Shown here in pieces: positions 1 to 8,034 of a stretch of 22,958 bases of DNA; within the stretch, counting starts at the first letter, position 1; each line of letters begins with the position of its first letter. The translations under genes and the position numbers were made by a program. The notes beneath the pieces were generated by a model. It did not search any database, had not been told where the DNA came from, and saw only the letters and a list, made by a program, of their open reading frames with translations. Source of the DNA: an uncultured Collinsella sp. (GTDB lineage: Bacteria; Actinomycetota; Coriobacteriia; Coriobacteriales; Coriobacteriaceae); NCBI GenBank assembly GCA_902470925.1, contig CABRIF010000027.1, positions 1 through 22,958 of the forward strand, given 5' to 3'.

Positions 1-912
1 AAGAGACAGACCCTGTCCATCGTGTTCGAGGCCTCAACCTCCCCGCTCGTCGGCCGCGACGGCGACATCGTCGGCGCGCGTCAGCTCAAGGAGCGCCTGA
101 TGCTCGAGCGCGAGAATAACGTGACCATGCGCATCGAGGAGCTTCCCGACCGCACCGGCATGGAGGTGTCGGGCCGCGGCATCCTGCACCTGTCGGTGCT
201 CATGGAGACGATGCGCCGCGAGGGCTTCGAGTTCCAGGTGGGACGCCCGCGCGTGCTGTTCAAAAAGGACGAGGCCGGCAACACCCAGGAGCCCGTGGAG
301 CAGGCCGTGGTTGAGTGCCCCGATGAGTACTCGGGCAAGGTCATCGAGGTGTTCGGCAACGCCGGCGGCACGATGACGAGCATGGAGACGGGCACGAGCG
401 TGACGCATCTGGAGTTCCGCATCCCCACCCGCGGCATCATGGGTCTGAAGAACCGCATCATGAACGTGACGCACGGCGAGGGCGTGTTCTACCACACCTT
501 CCTGGAGTACGGCCCCTACGCTGGCGACATCGGCGGCCGCAACAACGGCGCCATGATCTCCATGACCACCGGTAAGGCCGTGGCCTACGCCCTGGGCACC
601 CTGCAGGAGCGCGGCAGCCTGTTCGTGGAGCCCGGTACCGAGTGCTACGAGGGCATGCTGGTGGGCGAGCGTTCCAAGCCCGGCGACATGGTCGTCAACG
701 TGGAGCGCTCCAAGAACCTGGGCAACCAGCGCTCCTCCACCGCCGACATCTCCGTGCAGCTCGTTCCGCCGCGCACCTTCTCGCTGGAGGAGGCGCTCGA
801 GTACATCGCCGACGATGAGCTTGTGGAGATCACACCGAAGAACATTCGCATGCGCAAGCGCCTGCTGAACGCCACGGACCGCAAGAAGGCCGCCGCGCGC
901 GCCGCCAAGTAG
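1..912 (+). CDS. typA: TypA/BipA ribosome-associated GTPase, C-terminal part (5' truncated)
   Basis: The frame is open from base 1 and ends in TAG at 910-912, giving about 303 residues, roughly half of a family member of about 610. The GTPase domain and most of the beta-barrel lie outside the window. What remains matches the TypA/BipA-specific C-terminal part: the VSGRGILHLSVLMETMRREGF segment is the EF-G-like domain III, and TRGIMGLKNRIM, GERSKPGDMVVN and DDELVEITPKNIRMRKR fall in the domains unique to this family. TypA binds the 70S ribosome and acts in ribosome assembly and stress or cold adaptation; this is family knowledge. The GTG at 22 is an internal codon, not a start. The C-terminus ends in a basic, Ala/Lys/Arg-rich tail. 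Identification is firm; the missing N-terminus cannot be judged. Confidence 0.95.
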   Translation, partial: KRQTLSIVFEASTSPLVGRDGDIVGARQLKERLMLERENNVTMRIEELPDRTGMEVSGRGILHLSVLMETMRREGFEFQVGRPRVLFKKDEAGNTQEPVEQAVVECPDEYSGKVIEVFGNAGGTMTSMETGTSVTHLEFRIPTRGIMGLKNRIMNVTHGEGVFYHTFLEYGPYAGDIGGRNNGAMISMTTGKAVAYALGTLQERGSLFVEPGTECYEGMLVGERSKPGDMVVNVERSKNLGNQRSSTADISVQLVPPRTFSLEEALEYIADDELVEITPKNIRMRKRLLNATDRKKAAARAAK

Positions 913-942
913 ACGTATTAGCGGCAGCTGCGCGCCGTGTAT

Positions 943-983
943 GGCCCCACCGTTTCGCGGGAACACTCGTGAGCGGTGGGGCC
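943..983 (+). terminator. Hairpin downstream of typA
   Basis: A perfect 10-bp inverted repeat, GGCCCCACCG (943-952) and CGGTGGGGCC (974-983), is separated by 21 bases and lies 30 bases after the typA stop. No T-run follows, so it is a weak intrinsic terminator at best. It could also stabilise the 3' end of the typA mRNA. Confidence 0.55.
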
Positions 984-1018
984 GTCTGCATGTGCGCCGG
1001 TCTGCACAGGTATACACG

Positions 1019-1024
1019 TATAAT
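1019..1024 (+). promoter_or_regulatory. Candidate -10 box for the TSCPD gene and lipoprotein
   Basis: A perfect TATAAT lies 28 bases before the ATG at 1052, just after the typA hairpin. No good -35 hexamer is seen 16-18 bases upstream. A strong RBS (GGGAGGGG, 1039-1046) follows. Confidence 0.5.
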
Positions 1025-1051
1025 GACCGCAACCGACCGGGAGGGGATCCC

Positions 1052-1321
1052 ATGATCGAACTGGACTACAAGACCCGCGGCGTATGCGCCGGCGGCATTC
1101 ATGTGGCGCTCGACGACGCCGGTGAGCATATTCAGGATGTGTCGTTTGAAGGCGGCTGCAACGGCAATCTGAAGGCCATCTCGAAGCTGGTGTCCGGTAT
1201 GGCGGTCGATGACGTGGTGGATACGCTGGCGGGCAACACCTGCGGTCCGCGCAAAACCTCGTGTGCCGATCAGCTGACGCTCGCCCTGCGCGAGGCGTCC
1301 TCCCAGGCTCAGCAGGCCTAG
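1052..1321 (+). CDS. TSCPD-domain protein (TIGR03905-like), 89 aa
   Basis: This small protein matches the TIGR03905/TSCPD_small family: VCAGGI near the N-terminus, GGCNGNLKAISKLVSGM in the middle, and NTCGPRKTSCADQL near the end. The four cysteines at residues 12, 36, 64 and 71 are at the family's conserved positions and suggest metal or Fe-S binding. The signature TSCPD reads TSCAD here. The family's biochemical role is unknown; a related TSCPD domain occurs at the C-terminus of some class II ribonucleotide reductases. The ATG at 1052 is chosen because of the G-rich RBS just upstream. An earlier in-frame ATG at 941 would run through the typA hairpin and the TATAAT box. The next gene starts 4 bases after the stop, so the two are probably co-transcribed. 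Confidence 0.85.
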   Translation: MIELDYKTRGVCAGGIHVALDDAGEHIQDVSFEGGCNGNLKAISKLVSGMAVDDVVDTLAGNTCGPRKTSCADQLTLALREASSQAQQA

Positions 1322-1325
1322 CGTC

Positions 1326-2543
1326 GTGGCCGGCCTGCCCACACCAACGCGCCGCGGCGTGACACGGCGCACGTTCGTAGCTGCAAGCGCCGCTGCTACC
1401 GCGGCCACTGCGGCGGCCCTCGAGCTCGCCGGCTGCTCCTCGTCCACCACGACGCACGACACCACGGGAGAGCCGCAGGTCATCACGGACGAATCGAAGA
1501 TCGTCGACGTGCTGAGCGACTACGAGAGCGCCGATGCCAATCTGGAGGCGCAGGCCAGCTGGGATCTGCCGCTGGGAACCGTGCCCATCCACTGCGGCGG
1601 TTCGTGGGCGGCGCTGCTCATGGCGCCGGCGAGCGCCAAGGCGGTCAACACCTTGGGGGCACTCTCGCTTTCCTCGGGCTCTCCGGTCACCTTGGTGTCG
1701 GAAGCCGCGAGCGGCACCGCGTACGGCTTCCACGACGTGCGCTGCTCCGACGGCGCGTTCGGCTGGGTCGAGATGAACTACGGTACAGGCGATTGGGTGC
1801 TCATGGGCCAGGCGTTTTCCGCCGGTCAGCTCACGGGATTACCCGTGCAGCTCGATCAGGGCAACGCCGATTGGGAACCGCCACGCCTCACGGCGACCGG
1901 CTCCTCGATCATTTGGCAGAAGATGCCGTTCGCCTCGGGCTCGAAGCGCGCTGAGAAAAGCCACTGCTACCGCTGGACCGTCGGGGACGATGGCGGCGAG
2001 AAGCTGATTGAGTCATCCGGCCGGTTCGCCACGTTCCCGCGCGTTTCCAACGGGGTGCTCACCGTGGCGCCGCGCGTAAACGCCGACGAGGGCGTGTACT
2101 ACGGGCTGACGGCAATCAACCTCTCCGATGGATCCACGGTCGATCAGCTGGTGATGCCGCAGACCGTCAGTCCGTTCGAGGCGGTGTACATGGACAACAC
2201 CTTCGCCTTCTCCGTTGAGGCGAATTACAGCTCCGGCGGCAGCCTGGGCAATATGGGCACGTTCATCGGGCGCGAGGGCGGGCCCTACATCTACCTGTCT
2301 CGTGAGCCGCTGGCGTGCGTGGCCGGCAAAGGGTCGCGCTATTTCGTCAAGGCGCAGTCGTCGCACTTCATCCTGGACGCCAGCGCGCAGACCTACGCGG
2401 TGCTCACCGCGCCGGACAAGACGCTCGAATACGGCGATTATCCGGCGTCGGAGGGCATCGTCGACCAGTTCGTGACTTACGCCACCGTACGCGACGACAC
2501 GGGCCTGCCCTCACTGGTGCGCGTGCGCGCGTTCGCGCTGTAA
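1326..2543 (+). CDS. Tat-signal lipoprotein of unknown function, possible beta-propeller
   Basis: This is a 405-residue exported protein. The N-terminus has TRRGVTRRTFVAAS (twin arginines at 9-10 and 14-15), an Ala-rich hydrophobic stretch and a lipobox LAGC with the lipidated Cys at residue 37. This predicts Tat export of a folded protein and membrane anchoring. A Ser/Thr linker (SSSTTTHDTT) follows. The mature part is rich in Gly, Ser, Thr and aromatic residues, in short beta-strand-like blocks ending in phrases such as GWVEMNYGTGDWVLMG. This suggests a beta-propeller or other all-beta fold, but no named family is recognised. The GTG at 1326 has no clear RBS. A second in-frame GTG at 1359 would still keep TRRTF. 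Its place 4 bases after the TSCPD gene suggests translational coupling. There is no obvious terminator before 2686. Confidence 0.75.
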   Translation: MAGLPTPTRRGVTRRTFVAASAAATAATAAALELAGCSSSTTTHDTTGEPQVITDESKIVDVLSDYESADANLEAQASWDLPLGTVPIHCGGSWAALLMAPASAKAVNTLGALSLSSGSPVTLVSEAASGTAYGFHDVRCSDGAFGWVEMNYGTGDWVLMGQAFSAGQLTGLPVQLDQGNADWEPPRLTATGSSIIWQKMPFASGSKRAEKSHCYRWTVGDDGGEKLIESSGRFATFPRVSNGVLTVAPRVNADEGVYYGLTAINLSDGSTVDQLVMPQTVSPFEAVYMDNTFAFSVEANYSSGGSLGNMGTFIGREGGPYIYLSREPLACVAGKGSRYFVKAQSSHFILDASAQTYAVLTAPDKTLEYGDYPASEGIVDQFVTYATVRDDTGLPSLVRVRAFAL

Positions 2544-2608
2544 ACGAGCCATCCGGCGGACGCCTTCACCTCATCGCCATCTTGCGTTTGAGCACGGCGC
2601 GGGATGGG

Positions 2609-2650
2609 CATAATGCAGCACAGGACTGTACCGTCCGTGTGCGGTAAGAT
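2609..2650 (+). promoter_or_regulatory. Candidate promoter region for the two-component operon
   Basis: The 142-base gap before the response regulator holds two possible -10 boxes, CATAAT (2609-2614) and TAAGAT (2645-2650). Neither has a convincing -35 box. An imperfect dyad (GGAC 2623-2626, GTCC 2633-2636) lies between them. A strong RBS, AAGGAGG, at 2674-2680 precedes the ATG at 2686. Confidence 0.3.
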
Positions 2651-2685
2651 AGAACGACGTATGTTCGCGAGACAAGGAGGCCGCC

Positions 2686-3402
2686 ATGGCTTCAGATGCA
2701 CGCAAGATCCTGTTGGTTGAGGATGAGAAGGCCATCCGCGATGCCGTGGCCGCCTACCTCGAGCGCGAGGGCTACTGGGTTGTGGGCGTAGGCGACGGCC
2801 AGTCGGCGGTCGAGGAGTTCGAGAAGCACCAGTTCGACCTGATCGTGCTCGACCTCATGCTCCCCAAGCTCTCCGGAGAGCGCGTGTGCCGTGTCATCCG
2901 CGACACCTCCGATGTGCCGATCATCATGCTGACCGCCAAGGGCGAGGTCGAGGATCGTATCATCGGCCTGGAGCTCGGTGCCGACGACTACCTGATCAAG
3001 CCGTTCTCCCCGCGTGAGCTCGTCGCCCGCGTGCGCGCCCTGTTCCGCCGCACGCACCTGGCTGAGGAGCCGCAGGTCGAGGTGCTGGACTTCGGTGATC
3101 TGGTGATCGATATCTCCGGCCATAAGATCTTGGTCGAGGGCAACGAGGTCGATCTTACCGCCTCTGAGTTCAAGCTGCTCACCACGCTTGCCCGTCATCC
3201 GGGGCGCGTGTACAACCGCATGGAGCTCGTGGAGAAGGTGCTCGGCTACGACTTCGAGGGCTATGAGCGCACCATCGACTCCCATGTGAAGAACCTCCGC
3301 GCCAAGCTGGGCGACGACCCCAAGCATCCGCGCTGGCTGTATACCGTCCATGGCGTGGGCTACCGCTTCGAGGCTCCGGCTAAGGCTGACGCCGCGAAGT
3401 AA
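2686..3402 (+). CDS. OmpR/PhoB-family response regulator
   Basis: The 238 residues have the standard two-domain layout. The receiver (about 5-120) has acidic residues E12 and D13, phospho-acceptor D56 (LIVLDLMLP), the switch residue T83 (MLTAKGE) and K105 (LIKPFSPREL). A winged-helix DNA-binding domain (about 130-232) has LTASEFKLLTTLARHPGRVY, the recognition-helix region TIDSHVKNLRAKLG and the closing wing VHGVGYRF. It should be a transcription factor phosphorylated by the kinase that begins 9 bases after its stop. All key residues are present. The regulon cannot be read from the sequence. The start is well supported by an AAGGAGG RBS. Confidence 0.95.
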   Translation: MASDARKILLVEDEKAIRDAVAAYLEREGYWVVGVGDGQSAVEEFEKHQFDLIVLDLMLPKLSGERVCRVIRDTSDVPIIMLTAKGEVEDRIIGLELGADDYLIKPFSPRELVARVRALFRRTHLAEEPQVEVLDFGDLVIDISGHKILVEGNEVDLTASEFKLLTTLARHPGRVYNRMELVEKVLGYDFEGYERTIDSHVKNLRAKLGDDPKHPRWLYTVHGVGYRFEAPAKADAAK

Positions 3403-3411
3403 CGCGCTGCG

Positions 3412-5013
3412 ATGGCACGGCTGGTCATAGGACAAAAACACGGTGATACCGAGGCGTCTTCCCGCGCGAGCTGGAATACGCCTCACGCCACGCCTCGGCG
3501 CGGCATCAGCTACGGCTCGCGCATGGCGCTTTCGTTTGCGCTGACGTCGCTGATGACCGTGCTGGTGTTGGTGTGCGTGGTCACGGTGGTGTGGGGCGGC
3601 GCGTTTTCCGATTACACGCGCGCCAACATGGAGGAGATCGCCCACATCACCGCCCAGAAGCTGGCCGATGGCTACGAGCAGGCCGGCGGGTGGACCACCG
3701 ATGTGCTCTCCATGGCGGCCGACGCCCATATTGTTTCCGATGATGTGGGGCTGCAGATCTCGGACGCCTCGGGCAAGATTCTGTATGACGACACCTGGCC
3801 GTCCGCTTCGGTTGCCACTTCGCTGGGCGAGGGGTCGGCGAGCTCTTCCGCGTCGGGATCGGATGCCGATGCTGGCGCTTCCGACGTGGTATCGCTCTCT
3901 TCCCAGCAGGGAAAAACGCATAGCCCCGTATCGAAGGCACCCACCGATAGCGAAAGCGCCGTCACGGTCCCCATCACCGACGATGAGGGCACCGCGATCG
4001 GGCAGGTGCGCCTGTGGGTGCTCGGCAGCGACGCCCTGCTCACCAAGGCCGATGCGGCGTTTCGCGAAAAGACCTTCAACGCCATGGGGCTTGCCGCGTT
4101 CATCGCCATCGCGATCGCCGTGGTGATCGGCTTTTTGGTGTCGCGCATGTTCACCACCCCCGTGCAGCGCATCACCAACACGGCCCGCCAGATTCGCGAG
4201 GGCGACCTGGCAGCGCGCACGCATATGCGCGGCGATGATGAGATCGACCAGCTCGGCGAGATTTTCGACGAGATGGCATCCTCGCTCGAACGCGACCTGA
4301 AGCGCGAGCGCCGGCTCACTTCCGACGTGGCCCACGAACTGCGCACCCCGCTCATGGCCATGCAGGCCACGGTCGAGGCTATGCAGGACGGGGTGTATCC
4401 AACCGATGCCGAGCATCTGGAAACCGTTGCCTCCGAGACGCGCCGCCTGGCACGCCTGGTGCAGCAGACGCTCGACCTGTCCCGCCTGGAAAACCACACC
4501 GCCCCGCTGAACATCGAGCCCATCGATGCGGTCCAGCTGGTGAGGACCATCGTGAACAACCAGCATCAGCTGTTCCACAACAAGGACCTGCATCTGCGCT
4601 TCATCGATGAGATGCAGGGCAAGCCGGCGATCATCGAGGTCGATCCGGACATGATCACCCAGTGCGTGATTAACCTCATGAGCAATGCCATGCGCTATAC
4701 GCCCGAGGACGGCTGGGTGGTGGTGTCGGTCCACGGCGATCGCAAGGATGTGATGATCACCGTGTCCGACACGGGCATCGGCATCGCCAAGGACGACCTG
4801 GCGCGGATCTTCGGCCGTTTCTGGCGTGCCGACGCGAGCCGCGCCCGCGAGGCAGGTGGCCTGGGCGTGGGCTTGGCGGTGACCAAGCAGATCGTCGAGC
4901 GTCATCACGGGTTCATCGCCGTGGAGTCGGAGCTGGGAAAGGGTACGACTTTTACGATTCATCTTCCGCGCGAGCATACGGAGGACCTCCCATCCTCTAC
5001 AATGAAGTATTAG
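3412..5013 (+). CDS. Sensor histidine kinase partner of the OmpR-type regulator
   Basis: This is a 533-residue membrane kinase. After a 38-residue cytoplasmic lead comes TM1 (about 39-61), an extracytoplasmic sensor (about 62-223), TM2 (about 224-246), HAMP (about 247-300), HisKA with phospho-acceptor H308 (DVAHELRTPL), and HATPase_c with N box NLMSNAMRYTPEDG, G1 DTGIGIAKDDL, F box FGRFWRAD and G2 GLGVGLA. All catalytic motifs are intact. The sensor has a low-complexity Ser/Ala/Asp/Gly insert at about 136-165 that is probably unstructured; the ligand is unknown. It lies 9 bases after the response regulator, so they form one operon. The ATG at 3412 lacks a clear RBS, so coupling to the upstream gene is likely. 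The in-frame ATG at residue 38, right before TM1, is an alternative start. Confidence 0.93.
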   Translation: MARLVIGQKHGDTEASSRASWNTPHATPRRGISYGSRMALSFALTSLMTVLVLVCVVTVVWGGAFSDYTRANMEEIAHITAQKLADGYEQAGGWTTDVLSMAADAHIVSDDVGLQISDASGKILYDDTWPSASVATSLGEGSASSSASGSDADAGASDVVSLSSQQGKTHSPVSKAPTDSESAVTVPITDDEGTAIGQVRLWVLGSDALLTKADAAFREKTFNAMGLAAFIAIAIAVVIGFLVSRMFTTPVQRITNTARQIREGDLAARTHMRGDDEIDQLGEIFDEMASSLERDLKRERRLTSDVAHELRTPLMAMQATVEAMQDGVYPTDAEHLETVASETRRLARLVQQTLDLSRLENHTAPLNIEPIDAVQLVRTIVNNQHQLFHNKDLHLRFIDEMQGKPAIIEVDPDMITQCVINLMSNAMRYTPEDGWVVVSVHGDRKDVMITVSDTGIGIAKDDLARIFGRFWRADASRAREAGGLGVGLAVTKQIVERHHGFIAVESELGKGTTFTIHLPREHTEDLPSSTMKY

Positions 5014-5089
5014 CTGCTGCGTGAGGGCGGTTCACGCCCTGGTGTCGCGGCGGCTCGATATCCGTCTGCACGCAAAGGAGCTGACACAC

Positions 5090-5977
5090 GTGGGTACGCT
5101 GGAGCGCCGTCCCGATTCGCGCGGCAAGGTACGTGACATTTACGATGCGAACGACAACCTGCTGATGGTTGCATCCGACCGCATCTCCGCGTTCGACTAC
5201 ATCCTGCCGGACGAGATTCCCTACAAGGGTGAGGTGCTCAACCGCATCTCGGCGTTCTGGTTCGACAAATTCCGTGATCTGGTGCCCAACCACATGGTGT
5301 CCATCGACCCGGAAGCGTTCCCTGCTGAGTTTGCCAGCTACCGCGACTACCTGGCCGGCCGCACCATGCTTGTGAAGAAGGCCCAGCCCATCATGATCGA
5401 GTGCATCGTGCGCGGCTATCTCACTGGCAGCGGCAAGAAGACCTATGACGAGGACGGCACCGTGTGCGGCATCAAGCTGCCCGCCGGCCTGACCGAGGCT
5501 TCCAAGCTGCCCGAGCCGCTGTTCACGCCTTCCACCAAGGCGGCGATCGGCGACCACGACGAGAACATCAGCTACGAGCGCTGCGTCGAGATCGTCGGCG
5601 CCGAGATCGCCGAGCAGATCCGCGACCTATCGCTGGCCATCTACAAGGCGGCAGCCGAGTACGCCGCCACCCGCGGCATCATCATCGCCGACACCAAGTT
5701 CGAGTTCGGCATCATCGACGGCAAGGTGACGCTCATCGACGAGTGCCTTACCCCCGATTCAAGCCGCTTCTGGCCGGCCGATTCGTACGAGGAGGGCAAG
5801 GTCCAGCCGAGCTACGACAAGCAGTACGTGCGCGACTGGCTGCGCGCCAACTGGGATTTCACCGGCGATGCCCCGCAGCTGCCCGCCGAGGTGATCGAGG
5901 GGACGTCCGCCCGCTACCGCGAGGCGTTCGAGATCATCACCGGTGAGAAGTTTGAGTCCATGAAGGAGAACGTGTAA
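5090..5977 (+). CDS. purC: Phosphoribosylaminoimidazole-succinocarboxamide synthase (SAICAR synthetase)
   Basis: PurC joins CAIR and aspartate using ATP to make SAICAR in IMP synthesis, in the cytoplasm. The 295 residues match the long form of the family (about 290-300, against about 240 in E. coli or B. subtilis). Motifs seen in order: GKVRDIYDANDN (ATP-binding), SDRISAFDYILPDEIPYKG, ECIVRGYLTGSGKKTY, LPEPLFTPSTKA with GDHDENIS, IIIADTKFEFG, and DECLTPDSSRFWP near the C-terminus. The start is the GTG at 5090, 9 bases after AAAGGAG (5074-5080). An in-frame upstream GTG at 5021 lacks an RBS and would add residues unlike the family. It follows the kinase by 76 bases, which include a short hairpin (5024-5040). 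The next gene abuts its stop. PurE is also in this window but 16 kb away. Confidence 0.96.
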   Translation: MGTLERRPDSRGKVRDIYDANDNLLMVASDRISAFDYILPDEIPYKGEVLNRISAFWFDKFRDLVPNHMVSIDPEAFPAEFASYRDYLAGRTMLVKKAQPIMIECIVRGYLTGSGKKTYDEDGTVCGIKLPAGLTEASKLPEPLFTPSTKAAIGDHDENISYERCVEIVGAEIAEQIRDLSLAIYKAAAEYAATRGIIIADTKFEFGIIDGKVTLIDECLTPDSSRFWPADSYEEGKVQPSYDKQYVRDWLRANWDFTGDAPQLPAEVIEGTSARYREAFEIITGEKFESMKENV

Positions 5978-6562
5978 GTGAGCACCCGAAGCCCGCAAAA
6001 CAAGCGCAACCAGGAGAAGTTGCAGGGTTCCATGACCGGCATGGCCCGCAAGTCGGCCGCGTCTGCCAAGCCCGCCCGCCCCGCTGCCGCCTCGGTGCGT
6101 GTGGTTTCCGCCTCCGCCAAGGCCCAGCGCGCCGCCCGCGAGCGCGGCGAGGATCTGTCGAATCTCACGCGCGAGGAGAAGCGCGCCCGCCGGCAGGAGC
6201 AGCGCATGGCGGAGGACCGCATCTACCAGGCATCGGCCATCCTGCTCAAGGAGGACGAGGCCTACGCCGGGTACCGCAAGATCTGGTGGGCCATGCTGGG
6301 TGTGGGCATCGGCGGCCTGATCGTCTCGGTCATCCTCATGGCCGTTCGCTCCCAGGGCGGGGCGGCAGGCGATATGCAGCTGCCCGAGATGATCGCGATG
6401 GCGGTGGGCTACATCGCCGTGATCGCGGGCTTCATCTTCGATTTCGTGAAGATTCGTCCCATCCGCAACAAGTGCCGTTTTGCGGCTGAGCATATGCCCG
6501 AGTCGAAGCTCGCCGGCGTGCTCGCGCGCGGGGCGGCTGCGGCGTCGAAGGCGAGTAAGTAG
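5978..6562 (+). CDS. Small two-helix membrane protein with basic N-terminus, unknown function
   Basis: This 194-residue protein begins with a GTG immediately after the purC TAA. An RBS (AAGGAG, about 5963-5968) lies inside the purC end, so translation is probably coupled. Residues 1-82 are Lys/Arg/Ala/Ser-rich and likely disordered then helical, with a charged stretch around LTREEKRARRQEQRMAED. Two hydrophobic helices follow (about 103-124 and 137-157), then a short basic cytoplasmic tail. The positive-inside rule puts both ends in the cytoplasm. No known family is recognised. It could be a conserved Coriobacteriia membrane protein; a direct role in purine synthesis is not implied by the sequence alone. 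The coding signal is good: codon usage matches its neighbours and the hydropathy is organised. Confidence 0.75.
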   Translation: MSTRSPQNKRNQEKLQGSMTGMARKSAASAKPARPAAASVRVVSASAKAQRAARERGEDLSNLTREEKRARRQEQRMAEDRIYQASAILLKEDEAYAGYRKIWWAMLGVGIGGLIVSVILMAVRSQGGAAGDMQLPEMIAMAVGYIAVIAGFIFDFVKIRPIRNKCRFAAEHMPESKLAGVLARGAAAASKASK

Positions 6563-6632
6563 GACGCAGCCTGAGCGTGCCGAGCCTGTGCGCCGTAGAG
6601 GGAGTGCGGGCTCAATGCAATCGTTGTATCTG

Positions 6633-6670
6633 TGGCGCCCTGCATCCATGCGGTTGCAGGGCGCCATATT
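6633..6670 (+). terminator. Terminator-like hairpin after the purC block
   Basis: A perfect 12-bp inverted repeat, TGGCGCCCTGCA (6633-6644) and TGCAGGGCGCCA (6655-6666), has a 10-base loop and is followed only by TATT. It lies 70 bases past the stop at 6562 and 53 bases before the aminopeptidase ATG. It probably ends the purC-membrane protein transcript, but the T-tail is short. Confidence 0.65.
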
Positions 6671-6719
6671 GATGAGGGGCGCTCGCATTGCAGCGCCGCC
6701 CGCAAGGAAGGATGTTCAT

Positions 6720-8000
6720 ATGTTTGGAGCCGAGCTGACGGTCGAGGATGCTCGCGCCGGTTTGGAAAAGCTGCAGCCGCAGATCGAGCGCTATGCCGAT
6801 CTGGTGGTGCGCAAGGGCGTGAACGTGCAGGCGGGCCAGGAAGTTGTCGTTCAGGGTTCGGTCGAGGTTGCCCCGTTCGTTCGCATGCTCGCCGCGCGCG
6901 CATACGCCGCCGGTGCGGGCCATGTGACGGTGCTGTGGGTTGACGATGCAGTGTCGCGCCTTACCTACGAGCACATGGAGACATCCTGGTTCGAGACGGT
7001 ACCCGACTGGCAGCGCATCCAGCTCGACTCACTGGCCGAGCAGGGGGCGTGCTTCATCTTTGTTGAAGGGGCCGACCCCGAGGCCATGCGCGATATCGAC
7101 CCGGCTAAGCCCATGGCTGCTGCCCGCGCCCGCAACACGCAGTGCAAGGCGTTCCGCCGCGGGCTTGATTTCAACATCAACCCCTGGTGCATCGCCGGTG
7201 CCCCGGTTGCCGCCTGGGCTCGGCACGTATTTCCCGGCGTGCCGGACGAGGTTGCTATCTATCGGCTCTGGGGAGCTATCCTGTCCGCGTCGCGTGCCGA
7301 CGGCGACGACCCCGAGGCGGATTGGGAGCTCCATGATGCAACGTTCGACAAGAACCTGCGCTTCCTCAACGAGCATCACTTCGAGAGCCTGCACTACACC
7401 TCGGAGAACGGCACGAACCTCATGGTGCATCTCACCGACCGCCACGTGTGGCACGGCGGGTGCACGGTGACGCCTGAGGGTCGGCAGTTTTTCCCGAACA
7501 TTCCCACCGAGGAGGTGTTCACCTCCCCGCACTGCGAGCGCGTTGACGGTGTGGTGTACTCGGCTCTGCCGTTGGTGCACAACGGCGTGCGAATCGATCG
7601 CTTCTGGCTGCGGTTCGAGGAAGGCCGCGTGGTGGAATACGACGCCGAGGTGGGGCGCGAGGCGCTTGCCAGCATCCTTGAGCTCGATGATGGGTCCTGC
7701 CGCCTGGGCGAGGTGGCGCTCATCTCGAAGAACACGCCGATCCGCGCGAGCGAGACGCTGTTCTTCGACACGCTGTACGACGAAAACGCAAGCTGCCACC
7801 TGGCGCTCGGCATCGGCTTTCCCGAGTGCTACGAGGGCGGCTACGACCTGTCGCCCGAGCAGCTGCGCGCCTGCGGGGTGAATGTGAGCAGCACGCACGT
7901 GGACTTCATGGTGGGAACGGACGATCTGGACATCACGGGCATCTGCGCCGACGGCACCGAGGTGCCGGTGTTCTCCAACGGTCAATGGAGCTGGGAATAG
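6720..8000 (+). CDS. M29-family metallo-aminopeptidase (AmpS/AmpT type)
   Basis: The 426-residue length is typical for peptidase family M29, cytosolic dimeric aminopeptidases that use a two-metal centre to remove N-terminal residues from peptides. Putative metal ligands by family pattern are E265 (PTEEVFTSPH), E331 (LGEVALI), H360 (CHLALG), H393 and D395 (STHVDFMVG). Other family features are the N-terminal ADLVVRKGVNVQAGQEVVVQ and the central LTDRHVWHGG. The ATG at 6720 is chosen for its RBS, AAGGAAGG (6704-6711), 8 bases upstream. A longer reading frame to 6480 would overlap the previous gene and the terminator hairpin. It is a single-gene unit, with a hairpin upstream and a tRNA 34 bases downstream. 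Confidence 0.9.
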   Translation: MFGAELTVEDARAGLEKLQPQIERYADLVVRKGVNVQAGQEVVVQGSVEVAPFVRMLAARAYAAGAGHVTVLWVDDAVSRLTYEHMETSWFETVPDWQRIQLDSLAEQGACFIFVEGADPEAMRDIDPAKPMAAARARNTQCKAFRRGLDFNINPWCIAGAPVAAWARHVFPGVPDEVAIYRLWGAILSASRADGDDPEADWELHDATFDKNLRFLNEHHFESLHYTSENGTNLMVHLTDRHVWHGGCTVTPEGRQFFPNIPTEEVFTSPHCERVDGVVYSALPLVHNGVRIDRFWLRFEEGRVVEYDAEVGREALASILELDDGSCRLGEVALISKNTPIRASETLFFDTLYDENASCHLALGIGFPECYEGGYDLSPEQLRACGVNVSSTHVDFMVGTDDLDITGICADGTEVPVFSNGQWSWE

Positions 8001-8019
8001 TTTTTCGGCCCGCGCGTGG

Positions 8020-8025
8020 TACAAT
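8020..8025 (+). promoter_or_regulatory. Candidate -10 box of the tRNA-Lys promoter
   Basis: TACAAT lies 9 bases before the mature tRNA 5' end. No good -35 box is seen; the region around 7997-8006 is TAGTTTTTC-like. Transcription would start almost at the mature tRNA end. Confidence 0.4.
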
Positions 8026-8034
8026 GCCACCTGC

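Noticed and set aside
22..24. GTG as the start of the typA-like gene
   Set aside because: The frame is open to base 1 and residues before it match the TypA family; it is an internal Val codon at a cut edge.
2692..4977. Long open frame on the - strand (761 codons) opposite the two-component genes
   Set aside because: It is a shadow of high-GC codon structure. Its translation is His/Arg/Gly/Leu-rich with no domain, while the + strand encodes a complete regulator and kinase.
4998..5003. TACAAT at the end of the kinase gene as a purC promoter
   Set aside because: It is inside the coding end with no -35 box. A short hairpin (5024-5040) between the genes also lacks a T-run, so neither a promoter nor a terminator is supported.
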